64,000 bases of DNA from Bifidobacterium sp. ESL0728 (GTDB lineage Bacteria; Actinomycetota; Actinomycetes; Actinomycetales; Bifidobacteriaceae). The translations under genes and the position numbers were made by a program. The notes under the pieces are model-generated. The model saw nothing but the letters and a program-made list of their open reading frames with translations. It was not told the origin of the DNA and ran no database searches. The stretch is taken from NCBI RefSeq assembly GCF_029392015.1, contig NZ_CP113925.1:1116001-1180000 (forward strand), written 5' to 3'. Positions 27,328-36,098 of this stretch are shown here, piece by piece (position 1 is the stretch's first letter; the number at the start of each line of letters is the position of its first letter).

Positions 27328-27491
27328 TGCGTTTTTCCAGCACTAACTGGGGTACGTATGCTGGGAAAAGCGCATTTAAACGTTCTATTTACGTCTTTTC
27401 CAGCAGATATACCATGGTTACTGCTGGAAAAGACGCAATTACGTCGGCTATTGAAGTCTCATCCGGCAGTCAAGTTGTTGGTATTGCCGGA
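27328..27491. repeat. cluster of three inverted repeats, two sharing a TTTTCCAGCA core
   Basis: Hairpin 1 pairs 27328-27342 with 27359-27374 (one bulge). Hairpin 2 pairs 27392-27406 with 27421-27435 perfectly over 15 bp. Both are built from the same core, so TTTTCCAGCA or its complement occurs four times in alternating orientation. A third, 7-bp repeat (27462-27468 with 27485-27491) follows just before the end of the convergent permease gene. The gap holds no gene. Confidence 0.7.
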
Positions 27492-27504
27492 CAAGACGCA
27501 TCGT

Positions 27505-29178
27505 TCATTCGGACGTGTTTTCGTCTTCGGAATTTGCGTGTGTATTGACCAGGAAATGTTCTTCGCTGGGGAGCACGGCGTTCAAGATCACCGCGACCAC
27601 GAACGAGACCGCGATGCAGTTGGTGGCGAAAATCGACTGGAAAAGCTGCGGGAACTGGGCGAAGATGCCGCCGACCTGCGTGAAGCCGATGCCGATCGTG
27701 AGCGAAAGCGCTGCGATGGTGGTGTTGCGTTGGCTGAAGCCCGCTTCGGCGATCATCTGGAAGCCGGAGAGGATGATGTTGCCGAACATCATGATCGTGC
27801 AGCCGCCGAGCACCGCCTGCGGCATGGAATTGAACAGCTGTGCCACAACCGGCACAAAGCTGGCAAGGATAAGAATCAGTCCGCCGGAAAGAATGACTTT
27901 GCGGTTGACGACCTTGGTGACCGCGACCAAGCCGATGTTCTGGGCGAACGAGGTCAACGGCAGGCAGCCGAACAGTCCGGAAATCGTAGAGATTAGGCCG
28001 TCTCCGGCGATGGCTCCCGAAGTCTCCTTGTCGGTGGGCAGGCGGTTCAGCCCGACCTTCGAAAGCGCCGCTGTGTCGCCCAAAACCTCAACGGAGGAAA
28101 CCATATACAGCAAGGCGAATGAGATGATGGAACCGGCGTCGAACGTCGGGGTAAACGGCATGAAATGGGGAACGCTGACGACCTGCAGATGCTGGAAGCC
28201 GGAGAAATCGACCTTGCCGAAGAAGATGGCGACGATATAACCCACGACCAGGCCGAAGAGAATAGAAAGTTGCTTGACGGTGCCTTTCATCAAAAGCTGG
28301 AAGGCAAGGCAGGCGACCAACGAGATGAGGCCCAGCGTGAGGTTCTGCCAACTGCCGAAGTCCTTTGCCCCCGCGCCCCCGCCGAACGAGGAAGCACCAG
28401 TGGAAAGCAGCGAGAAGCCAATCGAAGTCACTACAATCGCGGAAACGATCGGCGGCACGTATTTTTTCCAGAATTGTGCGGTCAAGCCGAGTATCAGCTC
28501 AAGTAGGCCGCCTACGATGACGGCTCCGACAAGCGCCCCATAGCCTTGTTTGCCCACGATGGCGGTGGCCGCTGCGACGTAGGTGAACGAGATGCCGGTG
28601 ACCATGGGCAGTCGGCTGCCGACGCGCCAAAGCGGATAGAGCTGCAGGCAGGTGCCGAGACCGGCTACCAGTAGGCCGTTCTGGATGATCATCGCGGATT
28701 GTGCCGGTGTCAAATGCGCGGCGGCCGTCACCAGGAAGATCGGGGCGAGGTTGGCGACGAACATGGCCATGACATGCTGCAGGCCGAAGGGGACGCCGCG
28801 CCAGAACGAGATCTTGCCGTCGAGGCTGGTCAGCGCCTCTTGTGTGCTGGGCCTGGACGTTGCAGAATCGTCGGTTGCTGTTGCATTACGTTTGCGCCAT
28901 GGCAGATGAGGGGCCAGGCTTGAAGCCGATTTTTGATTGGAATCAGCTCGTGTGGCCGCTGCGAGCTTCTCGGTCGAAGAAGACGACGAAGCCTGTGTTG
29001 CCGATGCAGTCTGCGTGTTGGATGAAGCAGATGGAACCTGAGAGTTCTGCATGGGTGATGCGGCTTGTGCAGCTGATGAAGCCGTTGACGTTTTGGGCGC
29101 AGCTTCGCTTTCGTCTTTTGCTGGATTGATATTCGATGATTCGGCTTCATTATGGTTGCCGTGCTGATCAGTGCTCAA
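27505..29178 (-). CDS. NCS2 family nucleobase permease (xanthine/uracil type)
   Basis: The conserved transporter starts about residue 115 of this 557-residue product (ISFWRGVPFGLQHVMAMFVANLAPI) and has about 14 hydrophobic segments. Family motifs include SVEVLGDTAALS and the Gln/Asn stretch LTSFAQNIGLVAVTKVVNR. It lies directly downstream of xpt on the same strand, so it probably imports xanthine (PbuX-like) as a proton symporter. The N-terminal 110 residues are Ser/Ala/Thr-rich and look disordered, unusual for this family. The start is uncertain: TTG at 29176-29178 has a weak AGGA upstream; the ORF stays open to 29364 but that part has no ribosome binding site. Confidence 0.85.
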   Translation of the reverse strand: MSTDQHGNHNEAESSNINPAKDESEAAPKTSTASSAAQAASPMQNSQVPSASSNTQTASATQASSSSSTEKLAAATRADSNQKSASSLAPHLPWRKRNATATDDSATSRPSTQEALTSLDGKISFWRGVPFGLQHVMAMFVANLAPIFLVTAAAHLTPAQSAMIIQNGLLVAGLGTCLQLYPLWRVGSRLPMVTGISFTYVAAATAIVGKQGYGALVGAVIVGGLLELILGLTAQFWKKYVPPIVSAIVVTSIGFSLLSTGASSFGGGAGAKDFGSWQNLTLGLISLVACLAFQLLMKGTVKQLSILFGLVVGYIVAIFFGKVDFSGFQHLQVVSVPHFMPFTPTFDAGSIISFALLYMVSSVEVLGDTAALSKVGLNRLPTDKETSGAIAGDGLISTISGLFGCLPLTSFAQNIGLVAVTKVVNRKVILSGGLILILASFVPVVAQLFNSMPQAVLGGCTIMMFGNIILSGFQMIAEAGFSQRNTTIAALSLTIGIGFTQVGGIFAQFPQLFQSIFATNCIAVSFVVAVILNAVLPSEEHFLVNTHANSEDENTSE

Positions 29179-29473
29179 AGGGTCTCTTTTCCTGATGAAA
29201 TTGAGATAGTGCTGACAGTTCAAAAGTGTACGCCCGCCAGTGGGCAGTCTGGTTTTCAGAGCGTTTCCCGAAATCGGTGTGATGTGGCACAGTGTGGTCC
29301 GGCACGGCATGGCGTGCCCAATACCAAAAAATATTAATAAACAATCCAGTTTCGAAACGGACAAGAAAAATGGTGCGAAACGTGTGATCGGAAACGAAAA
29401 GCGACCGTCGGAAACTTATATTCCGAACAGGCCGCTGTAAGAAAATACTGGTTGAGACTACAAATCGCAAAAC

Positions 29474-30052
29474 CTAGGCGAATTCGATGGTGCCTTTGTC
29501 GCCGTCCATCGACTTGACGATGGCAAGTGAAGCGACGTTGTAGCCAGCGTCTCGCAGCTCCTTGCCGCCACGCTGGAAACCTTTTTCAATCGCGATGCCG
29601 ATACCTTCGATGACCACGCCCGCTTCGTTGCAGATATCGATGAGTCCGTGCATCGCCTTGCCGTTGGCGAGGAAATCATCAATCAAAAGAACGTGCTCGC
29701 CTTTGGTCAGGAAGCGCTTGGAAACGATTACCGGGAACTCCTTCTGCTTGGTGTAGGAATAGACGCGTGCGGTGTATTGGTCGCCGTCGAGGTTGATGGA
29801 CTGGGTCTTTTTTGCGAAAACGACCGGTACATTGCCGAAATGCTGGGCGGCGATACAGGCGATGCCGATGCCGCTGGCCTCGATGGTCAGGATCTTGTCG
29901 ATTTTCTTGCCGGCAAAAATACGGGCCCATTCGGCGCCCATGTGGTCGAAAAGCGTCACGTCGCACTGGTGGTTCAAGAAGGCATCGACTTTGAGCACAT
30001 CTCCCGGCTTGACGGTTCCGTCCCGACGAATCCTGTCTTCAAGTTCCTTCAT
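29474..30052 (-). CDS. xpt: xanthine phosphoribosyltransferase
   Basis: Xanthine plus PRPP gives XMP, which GuaA can convert to GMP. The 192-residue protein has the type I PRTase PRPP loop [18 protein letters not shown], the purine-binding [29 protein letters not shown] region and [20 protein letters not shown] at the N-terminus, all characteristic of bacterial Xpt. ATG at 30050-30052 has AGAGGAT upstream. Followed after about 300 nt by the NCS2 permease, an xpt-pbuX arrangement. No purine riboswitch could be recognised in the upstream region. Confidence 0.95.
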   Translation of the reverse strand: MKELEDRIRRDGTVKPGDVLKVDAFLNHQCDVTLFDHMGAEWARIFAGKKIDKILTIEASGIGIACIAAQHFGNVPVVFAKKTQSINLDGDQYTARVYSYTKQKEFPVIVSKRFLTKGEHVLLIDDFLANGKAMHGLIDICNEAGVVIEGIGIAIEKGFQRGGKELRDAGYNVASLAIVKSMDGDKGTIEFA

Positions 30053-30533
30053 ATCATCCTCTCGTTTCCGTCGGTAGGTCGTTCAAGCGATGCCCCTCGC
30101 AACGCATATATGGTCTATGAGCATAATCACTGGAGGTGACTAACGACGGTCGAATTCGAATGTGCTGTTGTTGATAGCCGATATTGCTTTGGAAGATGGT
30201 GTTGAAGGCCTGTTCGGAAAGCCGGAGTAAGACGGACCTGATTGGTTTCAGTTGATGCGCGGTTTCTGATTTCGCCGGTGACTGTCATCAGATGGAAAAT
30301 CGCCGCAAATTAGTGCTTTGCTATGGTAAAACTGGCAGAAGCGGAAAGTTTTGGTGGGATAAAACTGGCAGACAAGGTAATTATTGAGTTGTTTTTATCG
30401 ATAATTATTAGTTGCTGCTCATTCATGATTCATGTTTCCAAGACCAGCGAGTGTGATAGAAATGAAGTCCTATGGCAGGAGGGCGAGCCGATATTGAAGG
30501 CGCTCGCGAAACGGCTTTTCGAAGGGAACAGGT
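30053..30533. other. intergenic region between xpt and pcrA
   Basis: About 480 bp with no convincing gene. It must carry divergent promoters. A 13-bp direct repeat TAAAACTGGCAGA occurs at 30327-30339 and 30360-30372 (33 bp apart). An AT-rich inverted repeat (TAATTAT ... ATAATTA, about 30378-30410) follows. No riboswitch fold was recognised on the xpt side. Confidence 0.4.
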
Positions 30534-33305
30534 GTGGCACAGGATCCGGATTTGATTGCACGAAGCGCCGAGGAACTGGTCGGTGACCTGAACGAGCAAC
30601 AGGCGAAGGCGGTGCAATATCGCGGTCCGGCACTGCTCATCGGTGCAGGAGCCGGATCAGGCAAGACTCGTGTGCTAACCCGCCGCGTGGCGTGGATTCT
30701 TTCGCAGTTCGGGGCTTGGCCCAGCCAGATTCTGGCCATCACCTTCACCAACAAGGCCGCCGCCGAGATGCGCGAACGTCTGGAGGCACTGATCGGTCCG
30801 GTCGCGGAGCATATGTGGATTTCAACGTTCCACTCCGCCTGCGTGCGCATTTTGCGGCGTGACGGTAAAGTCATCGGTCTCAACTCCGGTTTTTCCATCT
30901 ATGACACCGCCGACAGCCAGCGACTGATCAAGCTTATCGGTACCAGCCTCAACGTCGATTTGAAGCGCTATACGCCGCGAGCAATCCTTGGTCAGATTTC
31001 CGATTACAAGAACAAGCTGGTCGGCTGGAAGGAACTGCTCAGGACCTACGCACCAGATTACACGCCTGGTCAGCAGGGCTATCAGCTGGGTCGTTATGAT
31101 AATGCCGAGGCATTGTATGCCGTGGTCTACGCCGAATATCAGCATCGTCTCGCAGCCGCCAACGCCGTCGATTTCGACGATCTGATCGTGCGAACGGTAG
31201 AGCTGTTGCACGACCATCCCGAAGTCGCGGATTACTACCACCACAAGTTCCGTTACATCCTGGTCGACGAATACCAGGACACCAACCACGCCCAGTATCA
31301 GCTGGTACGAGAACTTTCCGGTATCGACGACCCCAATCGTCCGGCTATGGGCTCGGCGGTTCCGAACCAGCCGACAGCGGGGCGCGAAGGTCCGGCGTGG
31401 GTCACCGTCGTGGGTGATTCCGACCAGTCCATCTATGCATTCCGTGGTGCGGATATCAGCAATATCCAGGATTTCGAGAAGGACTTTCCGGGTGCGCTGA
31501 CCATCATGCTGGAGCAGAACTACCGTTCGACACAGACCATTCTCGATGCCGCTAATGCCGTGATTTCCAAGAACACCGGACGCAAGCCCAAGAAACTTTG
31601 GACGTCGCTTGGCAAGGGCGACCCGATCATCGGCTATGCCGCTGATAACGCGCAGCAGGAAGGCGGCTGGATCGCCAACGAGATCGCCAACCTCAAAAGC
31701 GAAAACGGGTACCGCTATTCCGATATCGCCATCATGTACCGCGCCAACGCGCAGTCCCGCGCGCTTGAGGAAGCGCTGATTAACGCCGGTATTCCTTACC
31801 AGCTCGTCGGCGGCACGAAATTCTACGAACGCCGCGAGGTCAAGGACGCCATCGCCTACCTGCAGGCCATCACCAATCCGGCCGACAGCGTCAACATGCG
31901 CCGCATCATGAACACACCAAAGCGTGGGCTCGGCGCACGGGCTGAATCCATGGTCGCGGCTTATGCCGAGGCGCACGATGTGCCGTTCTGGGGTGGCATC
32001 GACCATATGGACGAGATTCCCGACCTGCCCACACGCACACGAACCAAGCTCGGCGAGTTCCGTGACCTGATGCGTGGTCTGATGCAATTCGCCGCCGATC
32101 ACGATTCCAAGCCTTCTGAGATTGTCGCGCAAGTGCTCAGCGAATCCAAGCTGCTCGAAGAACTCCAGCGTTCCACCGATCCGCAAGACGAATCGCGCGT
32201 CGAGAACCTTTCGCAGTTGCAGTCCGTGGCCGCCGAATTCGAGCAGAAGACACCGGACGCCACGCTTTCCGGATTTCTGGAGACCACGGCGTTGGTGGCC
32301 GATTCCGACCAGCTGCCCGGCGAGGGGGAGGACTCGGGCAAGGTCACACTGATGACGCTGCACACGGCCAAGGGATTGGAATATCCCGTCGTGTTCCTCA
32401 CCGGCATGGAGCAGGGCACGTTCCCGCATTCGCGTTCGCTTGAGGACGAGCAGGAGCTTTCGGAGGAACGACGTCTCGCCTATGTGGGTATCACACGTGC
32501 CAAGCAACGGCTTTACGTCACTCGCGCAGCAGTGCGCTCGCAGTGGGGGCAGGCCAACGACATGATGCCCAGCCAGTTCCTCGACGAGATTCCCGACGAA
32601 CTGATTGAATGGAAACGCCGCGAGGCCGGCGTCGAACGCATGCGTTCCGGCTGGAGTTCGGGCGGTGGCGATAGCGATTTCGATGACGAATTCGGCGGCT
32701 GGGAAGATGACGATGGTTTCTCGTCCGGTTCCACCTTCGGCGGTTCGGGTTCATCTTCTTACGGCGGTTCACGTGGCTCCGGCCGTTCCGGTTACGGTTC
32801 GAGACGTTCAGGATATGGCTCGCATTCGGGCTATGGCTCATCCTCGTATGGTTCTGGTTCTTCGTATGGTTCTCGTTCCGGTTCTTCTACCGGTTCGCGC
32901 TCCGGTTCTCACTCCTTATATGGTTCGGGTTCCAGCTACCGCAGTTCTTCATCACGTTCGGGTTATAGTTCCCATTCTTCCGGCAGTTCCTCGTACGGCT
33001 CGCATTCCGGCTATGGTTCGACCTCGTATGGTTCTGGCTCTCGCACTCGTGGCGGCAAAGTGACTACGCGCCGTACTGCTCCAAAATCGGCTTCACGTTC
33101 GGTGCCGGCTTCAAGTCTTAAAAAAGACAATAAGCTCGACATCTCCGATTTCAGCATCGGCGACAAGATTACCCACGACCAGTACGGCTTGGGTACGGTC
33201 GTCGACACTCAAGATAAAGGCCGCAACTCGATCATCACGGTCGATTTCGGCTCCGACGGAGTCAAGCGCCTGATGCTCCGCGTGGCTCCGATTGAGAAGC
33301 TGTAG
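30534..33305 (+). CDS. pcrA: UvrD/PcrA-type ATP-dependent DNA helicase
   Basis: Superfamily 1A 3'-5' helicase acting in repair and replication restart. Motifs in order: Q motif LNEQQAKAV, Walker A GAGAGSGKT (37-45), ITFTNKAAAEMRER, Walker B VDEYQDTN, GDSDQSIYAFRGAD (motif III), QNYRSTQTIL (IV), LMTLHTAKGLEYPVVFL (V) and RLAYVGITRAKQRLY (VI). After the helicase core, residues about 703-842 form a Gly/Ser/Tyr-rich low-complexity segment with about a dozen SYGS/GYGS-like units. The C-terminal 55 residues (FSIGDKITHDQYGLGTV ...) form the PcrA/UvrD Tudor-like domain that contacts RNA polymerase. The GTG start has GAAGGG upstream. At 923 residues it exceeds most PcrA proteins because of the tail. 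Confidence 0.95.
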   Translation: MAQDPDLIARSAEELVGDLNEQQAKAVQYRGPALLIGAGAGSGKTRVLTRRVAWILSQFGAWPSQILAITFTNKAAAEMRERLEALIGPVAEHMWISTFHSACVRILRRDGKVIGLNSGFSIYDTADSQRLIKLIGTSLNVDLKRYTPRAILGQISDYKNKLVGWKELLRTYAPDYTPGQQGYQLGRYDNAEALYAVVYAEYQHRLAAANAVDFDDLIVRTVELLHDHPEVADYYHHKFRYILVDEYQDTNHAQYQLVRELSGIDDPNRPAMGSAVPNQPTAGREGPAWVTVVGDSDQSIYAFRGADISNIQDFEKDFPGALTIMLEQNYRSTQTILDAANAVISKNTGRKPKKLWTSLGKGDPIIGYAADNAQQEGGWIANEIANLKSENGYRYSDIAIMYRANAQSRALEEALINAGIPYQLVGGTKFYERREVKDAIAYLQAITNPADSVNMRRIMNTPKRGLGARAESMVAAYAEAHDVPFWGGIDHMDEIPDLPTRTRTKLGEFRDLMRGLMQFAADHDSKPSEIVAQVLSESKLLEELQRSTDPQDESRVENLSQLQSVAAEFEQKTPDATLSGFLETTALVADSDQLPGEGEDSGKVTLMTLHTAKGLEYPVVFLTGMEQGTFPHSRSLEDEQELSEERRLAYVGITRAKQRLYVTRAAVRSQWGQANDMMPSQFLDEIPDELIEWKRREAGVERMRSGWSSGGGDSDFDDEFGGWEDDDGFSSGSTFGGSGSSSYGGSRGSGRSGYGSRRSGYGSHSGYGSSSYGSGSSYGSRSGSSTGSRSGSHSLYGSGSSYRSSSSRSGYSSHSSGSSSYGSHSGYGSTSYGSGSRTRGGKVTTRRTAPKSASRSVPASSLKKDNKLDISDFSIGDKITHDQYGLGTVVDTQDKGRNSIITVDFGSDGVKRLMLRVAPIEKL

Positions 33306-33700
33306 ATATCGATAATAGTGAGACTCGCATTTTTCAACGCAAATAAAAAATATGAGCCAAATGAATATTGCCGATATACAGAGGGTCATGAAACGTTGAT
33401 GTTCCAACGGTTATGGCAATTCCACTATCGACGAATGTTCGATTGAGGCTCACATTTTCTGTCAGGTCCGGGAAAATGTGAGCCTCGTCCACAGTCTGAG
33501 AGTAAAATAAAAGCTTGTGTCTGCCATAAGGCGGGCATTATCTGGAGTCTTAGCCCATCAGTGGGTCGGCGGTTTCCTCACGAAGGTGATGATGTCGTTG
33601 GCGCTTGGCGCCTTGAAGCACTGGAGAGGCCCGGCTCAGCGCGGTTTCGTATGATTCCGCGTTCCGTTCAGATAACGACAGAATACAAAGGAACAACAGA
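33306..33700. other. intergenic region upstream of rpsD
   Basis: 395 bp without a gene. It contains the hairpin at 33445-33486 and then a GC-rich stretch to the rpsD start, including a small GGCGC/GCGCC hairpin near 33600. Such a leader could host the S4 autoregulatory site known in other bacteria, but I see no recognisable conserved fold. Confidence 0.35.
33445..33486 (+). terminator. hairpin downstream of pcrA
   Basis: A perfect 15-bp stem (33445-33459 with 33472-33486) with a 12-nt loop. It is not followed by a T run, so termination strength is doubtful, but it is the only strong hairpin after pcrA. Confidence 0.5.
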
Positions 33701-34327
33701 ATGACCAACATTCAGCGTTCTCGCCGTCAGGTGCGCCTTTCGCGTGCCCTCGGCATCGCACTGACCCCTAAGGCTCAGCGCATCTTCGAGAAGCGTCCGT
33801 ACGCTCCTGGTGAGCATGGCCGCACGCGTCGCCGCACCGAATCCGATTACGCGGTTCGTCTGCGTGAGAAGCAGCGTCTGCGCGCCCAGTACGGCGTCTC
33901 CGAGAAGCAGCTTCGTGCAGCTTATGAAAAGGGCACCCACACCAAGGGCCAGACCGGCGATGCAATGCTCGTCGATCTCGAGACCCGTCTCGACGCCCTG
34001 GTGCTTCGCGCAGGCTTCGCCCGCACGACCGCCCAGGCACGCCAGTATGTCGTGCACCGTCACATCATGGTCGACGGCAACGTGGTGGACCGTCCGTCCT
34101 ACCGCGTCAAGCCCGGCCAGACCATTCAGGTCAAGCCGAAGAGCCAGACCATGGTTCCCTTCCAGATCGCCGCTGAAGGCGTGCACCGCGATGTGCTGCC
34201 CGCCGTCCCCGGATACCTGGACGTCAACCTCGCCTCGCTCAAGGCGACTCTCACCCGCAAGCCGGAAACCAAAGAGATTCCGGTCGAGGTCAACATTCAG
34301 TATGTCGTCGAGTTCTACGCTCGCTGA
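33701..34327 (+). CDS. rpsD: 30S ribosomal protein S4
   Basis: Primary 16S rRNA-binding protein of the small subunit body. The 208-residue sequence starts MTNIQRSRRQVRLSRALGIALTPKAQRIFEKRPYAPGEHG, has EKQRLRAQYGVSEKQLR, and an S4 RNA-binding domain RLDALVLRAGFARTTAQARQYVVHRHIMVDGNVVDRPSYRVKPGQTI. The cysteines of zinc-type S4 are absent, so it is the C-minus form. AAAGGA is the ribosome binding site. It is monocistronic with a strong terminator after it. Confidence 0.98.
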   Translation: MTNIQRSRRQVRLSRALGIALTPKAQRIFEKRPYAPGEHGRTRRRTESDYAVRLREKQRLRAQYGVSEKQLRAAYEKGTHTKGQTGDAMLVDLETRLDALVLRAGFARTTAQARQYVVHRHIMVDGNVVDRPSYRVKPGQTIQVKPKSQTMVPFQIAAEGVHRDVLPAVPGYLDVNLASLKATLTRKPETKEIPVEVNIQYVVEFYAR

Positions 34328-34360
34328 TTTCTGAATCCCATTCCTTTTAGGACATACCGC

Positions 34361-34395
34361 AAGGGCCCTGTGAGTTTCAAGCTCACAGGGCCCTT
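34361..34395 (+). terminator. terminator downstream of rpsD
   Basis: A 14-bp perfect GC-rich stem (34361-34374 with 34382-34395) with a 7-nt loop. Confidence 0.85.
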
Positions 34396-34490
34396 GGCGT
34401 TGTCTTATTTGAATAATTGCAGCGATTCGGTTATCGGAAGGACCGTAACTCAAACATTTTCTGAATGAGAGTCGTATACCTTTCGGTTAC

Positions 34491-34880
34491 TCACTCGCCG
34501 ATAATGGCATCGACGATGGCGGAGACGATTGACATGATGATGGTGCCGATGATCGAGGCGAAGAAGCCGGAAATATAAACGCCTACGCCGAAAAGCGATA
34601 CTGCAAGCCATGAGGCCAGGCGCATGCATAGCCAGTTGACCACCAACAGCAGAATGATGGAAATCAAGCCCAGCGACATGATGGAAAACGGCAACGCGAA
34701 AATCTGCGTCACCCAGTTGAGGATTGGTTTGATGACGGCGTTGACCAGCGCCAGAAACAGCGCGAACACGGCGATGCCGAGAATCGGGGGAGTGCCGATT
34801 GGCTGCATGCTGGGGATGAGCAGCACCATGGCGGCTGCGGCGATGGTGAGGATGATCCAGCGCGTCAAAAATCGTGTCAT
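34491..34880 (-). CDS. YvlD-like four-helix membrane protein (phage holin family 4 type)
   Basis: This 129-residue protein has four hydrophobic segments: FLTRWIILTIAAAAMVLLIPSM, PPILGIAVFALFLALVNAVIKP, IMSLGLISIILLLVVNWLCMRLA and ISGFFASIIGTIIMSIVSAI. The stretch ALVNAVIKPILNWVTQIFALPFSIMSLGL (given here in short: ALVNAVIKP ... LPFSIMSLGL) is the hallmark of the YvlD family, often annotated as phage holin family protein although it is chromosomal. Function is not established. Convergent with rpsD. Confidence 0.85.
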   Translation of the reverse strand: MTRFLTRWIILTIAAAAMVLLIPSMQPIGTPPILGIAVFALFLALVNAVIKPILNWVTQIFALPFSIMSLGLISIILLLVVNWLCMRLASWLAVSLFGVGVYISGFFASIIGTIIMSIVSAIVDAIIGE

Positions 34881-35152
34881 GTAACCAGTATGGCAAAGAA
34901 GGAGCGTCGGAAGACTACTGTTTTCAGAATATTTTCAAGGGGTTCGCCGTAGGTTGAATCGCAGCTAAATGTCAGGGAGCAGACTTTTTATTGGCTGTCA
35001 TGCTTTACGGGAGTAAGCGTTTCGTAAGGTTTTCCCTCTCTGTAATGAAGTCATAGAGCCGCGTGAGGGTGCATCAATCACCTGTCAGACTTCGTGTTTG
35101 TATGCATTGCGAAGTGAATCGAAATAACGAACAATAGGATGAACCAGATATA
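34881..35152. other. intergenic region without recognisable gene
   Basis: It lies between the YvlD-like gene, which starts here and is read leftwards, and the end of the ABC operon. Apart from the terminator that follows at 35153, I see only a promoter-capable AT-rich stretch and no ORF with a ribosome binding site. Confidence 0.3.
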
Positions 35153-35221
35153 AAATCGGCCTATGAATTGACGTTCAGATGCTTGTTATCGGTTATGAAC
35201 GATTATTCAACAGGCCGATTT
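35153..35221 (-). terminator. terminator of the Trp-type ABC transporter operon
   Basis: A 10-bp perfect stem (35153-35162 with 35212-35221) encloses a 49-nt apical region that pairs further (GTTCA with TGAAC). On the minus strand it ends in TTTTATAT. Confidence 0.65.
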
Positions 35222-35243
35222 CGATAGTGATGGTTTTGACTCT

Positions 35244-36098
35244 TTAGAACCCGTCCTCGAAGAATTCGAGCAGATCGCTCATCGTCAGTTTCTTCTTCTC
35301 CTCGGCGTTCAGGTCGCGGACGATCTGGCCCTTTTGCAGCACGATGAGGCGGTTGCCGTATTTGAGGGCGTCATCGAGGCGATGCGTGATCATCAGGCAC
35401 GTCAGGTTTTGCTCGTTGATGGTGCTTGCGGTGATGGCCATGAGCTGTTTGGATGTCTTCGGGTCGAGGGCTGCGGTGTGCTCGTCGAGCAGCAGCAGGT
35501 CCGGCTTGGTGATGGTGGCCATGATCAGGCTCAACGCTTGGCGCTGGCCACCGGAAAGGTTGCCGGCGGGGGTGTTCAAATGTTCCTCAAGCCCGTTGCC
35601 GATGCCCTTGCAAAGCTCATAGAATCGGTCATGGTTTGCGGCCATTTCGCGCATCTTGAAGCGACGGTGCTGGCCGCGACGGGTGGCAAGCAGCAGGTTT
35701 TCGGCGACGGTCATACGCGGTGCGGTACCCATCTTCGGATCCTGGAAGACGCGGGCGATATATTTGGCACGGGTCACCTGCGAGGTCGAGGTGACGTCTT
35801 CGCCGTTCATCAGCACACGCCCCATGGTGGGGTGGATGCCGCCGGCGATGACGTTGAACAGGGTGCTTTTGCCTGCGCCGTTGCCACCGAGTACGGTGAT
35901 GAAGTCTCCGGGTTTCACCGCAAGGTTGGCATCAGTCAGGATTTCCTTGGTGTCGTCCATTCCGTTGTCGACCCGCACCGAGCAGTGCTCGACCGCGAGA
36001 CGGATATCGGCGGGATTGGTAACGCTTTGTTCCTCAGCTTCGCTGGCGGTCAACGTGGCATCGTTTTCATTTGGTTTTGTCAAGGTCTCGTCTTTCAT
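35244..36098 (-). CDS. ABC transporter ATP-binding protein, tryptophan-type importer
   Basis: This 284-residue ATPase has Walker A GGNGAGKST, signature NLSGGQRQAL, Walker B LLLLDEHTAALDP and the switch His in LMITHRLDDAL. A polar 45-residue N-terminus precedes the domain. Its start overlaps the permease stop by 4 nt (ATGA), so the two are translationally coupled. The operon (two binding proteins, permease, ATPase) has the composition of TrpXYZ-type systems predicted to import tryptophan or tyrosine. The upstream leader with Trp codons supports tryptophan. Confidence 0.9.
   Translation of the reverse strand: MKDETLTKPNENDATLTASEAEEQSVTNPADIRLAVEHCSVRVDNGMDDTKEILTDANLAVKPGDFITVLGGNGAGKSTLFNVIAGGIHPTMGRVLMNGEDVTSTSQVTRAKYIARVFQDPKMGTAPRMTVAENLLLATRRGQHRRFKMREMAANHDRFYELCKGIGNGLEEHLNTPAGNLSGGQRQALSLIMATITKPDLLLLDEHTAALDPKTSKQLMAITASTINEQNLTCLMITHRLDDALKYGNRLIVLQKGQIVRDLNAEEKKKLTMSDLLEFFEDGF

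Noticed and set aside
27298..27996. Plus-strand open frame of 232 codons overlapping the NCS2 permease
   Set aside because: It starts in the hairpin cluster and then runs antisense to the permease; no ribosome binding site and no recognisable domain.
30053..30320. Purine riboswitch upstream of xpt
   Set aside because: xpt-pbuX in Bacillus is riboswitch-controlled, but none of the conserved purine aptamer loops could be found on the minus strand here.
30323..30586. Small plus-strand ORF overlapping the pcrA start
   Set aside because: No ribosome binding site, overlaps the pcrA start in another frame, and contains the direct repeats; likely chance.
30822..32507. Minus-strand open frame (561 codons) inside pcrA
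   Set aside because: Shadow of the helicase gene, which has all superfamily motifs in the plus frame.
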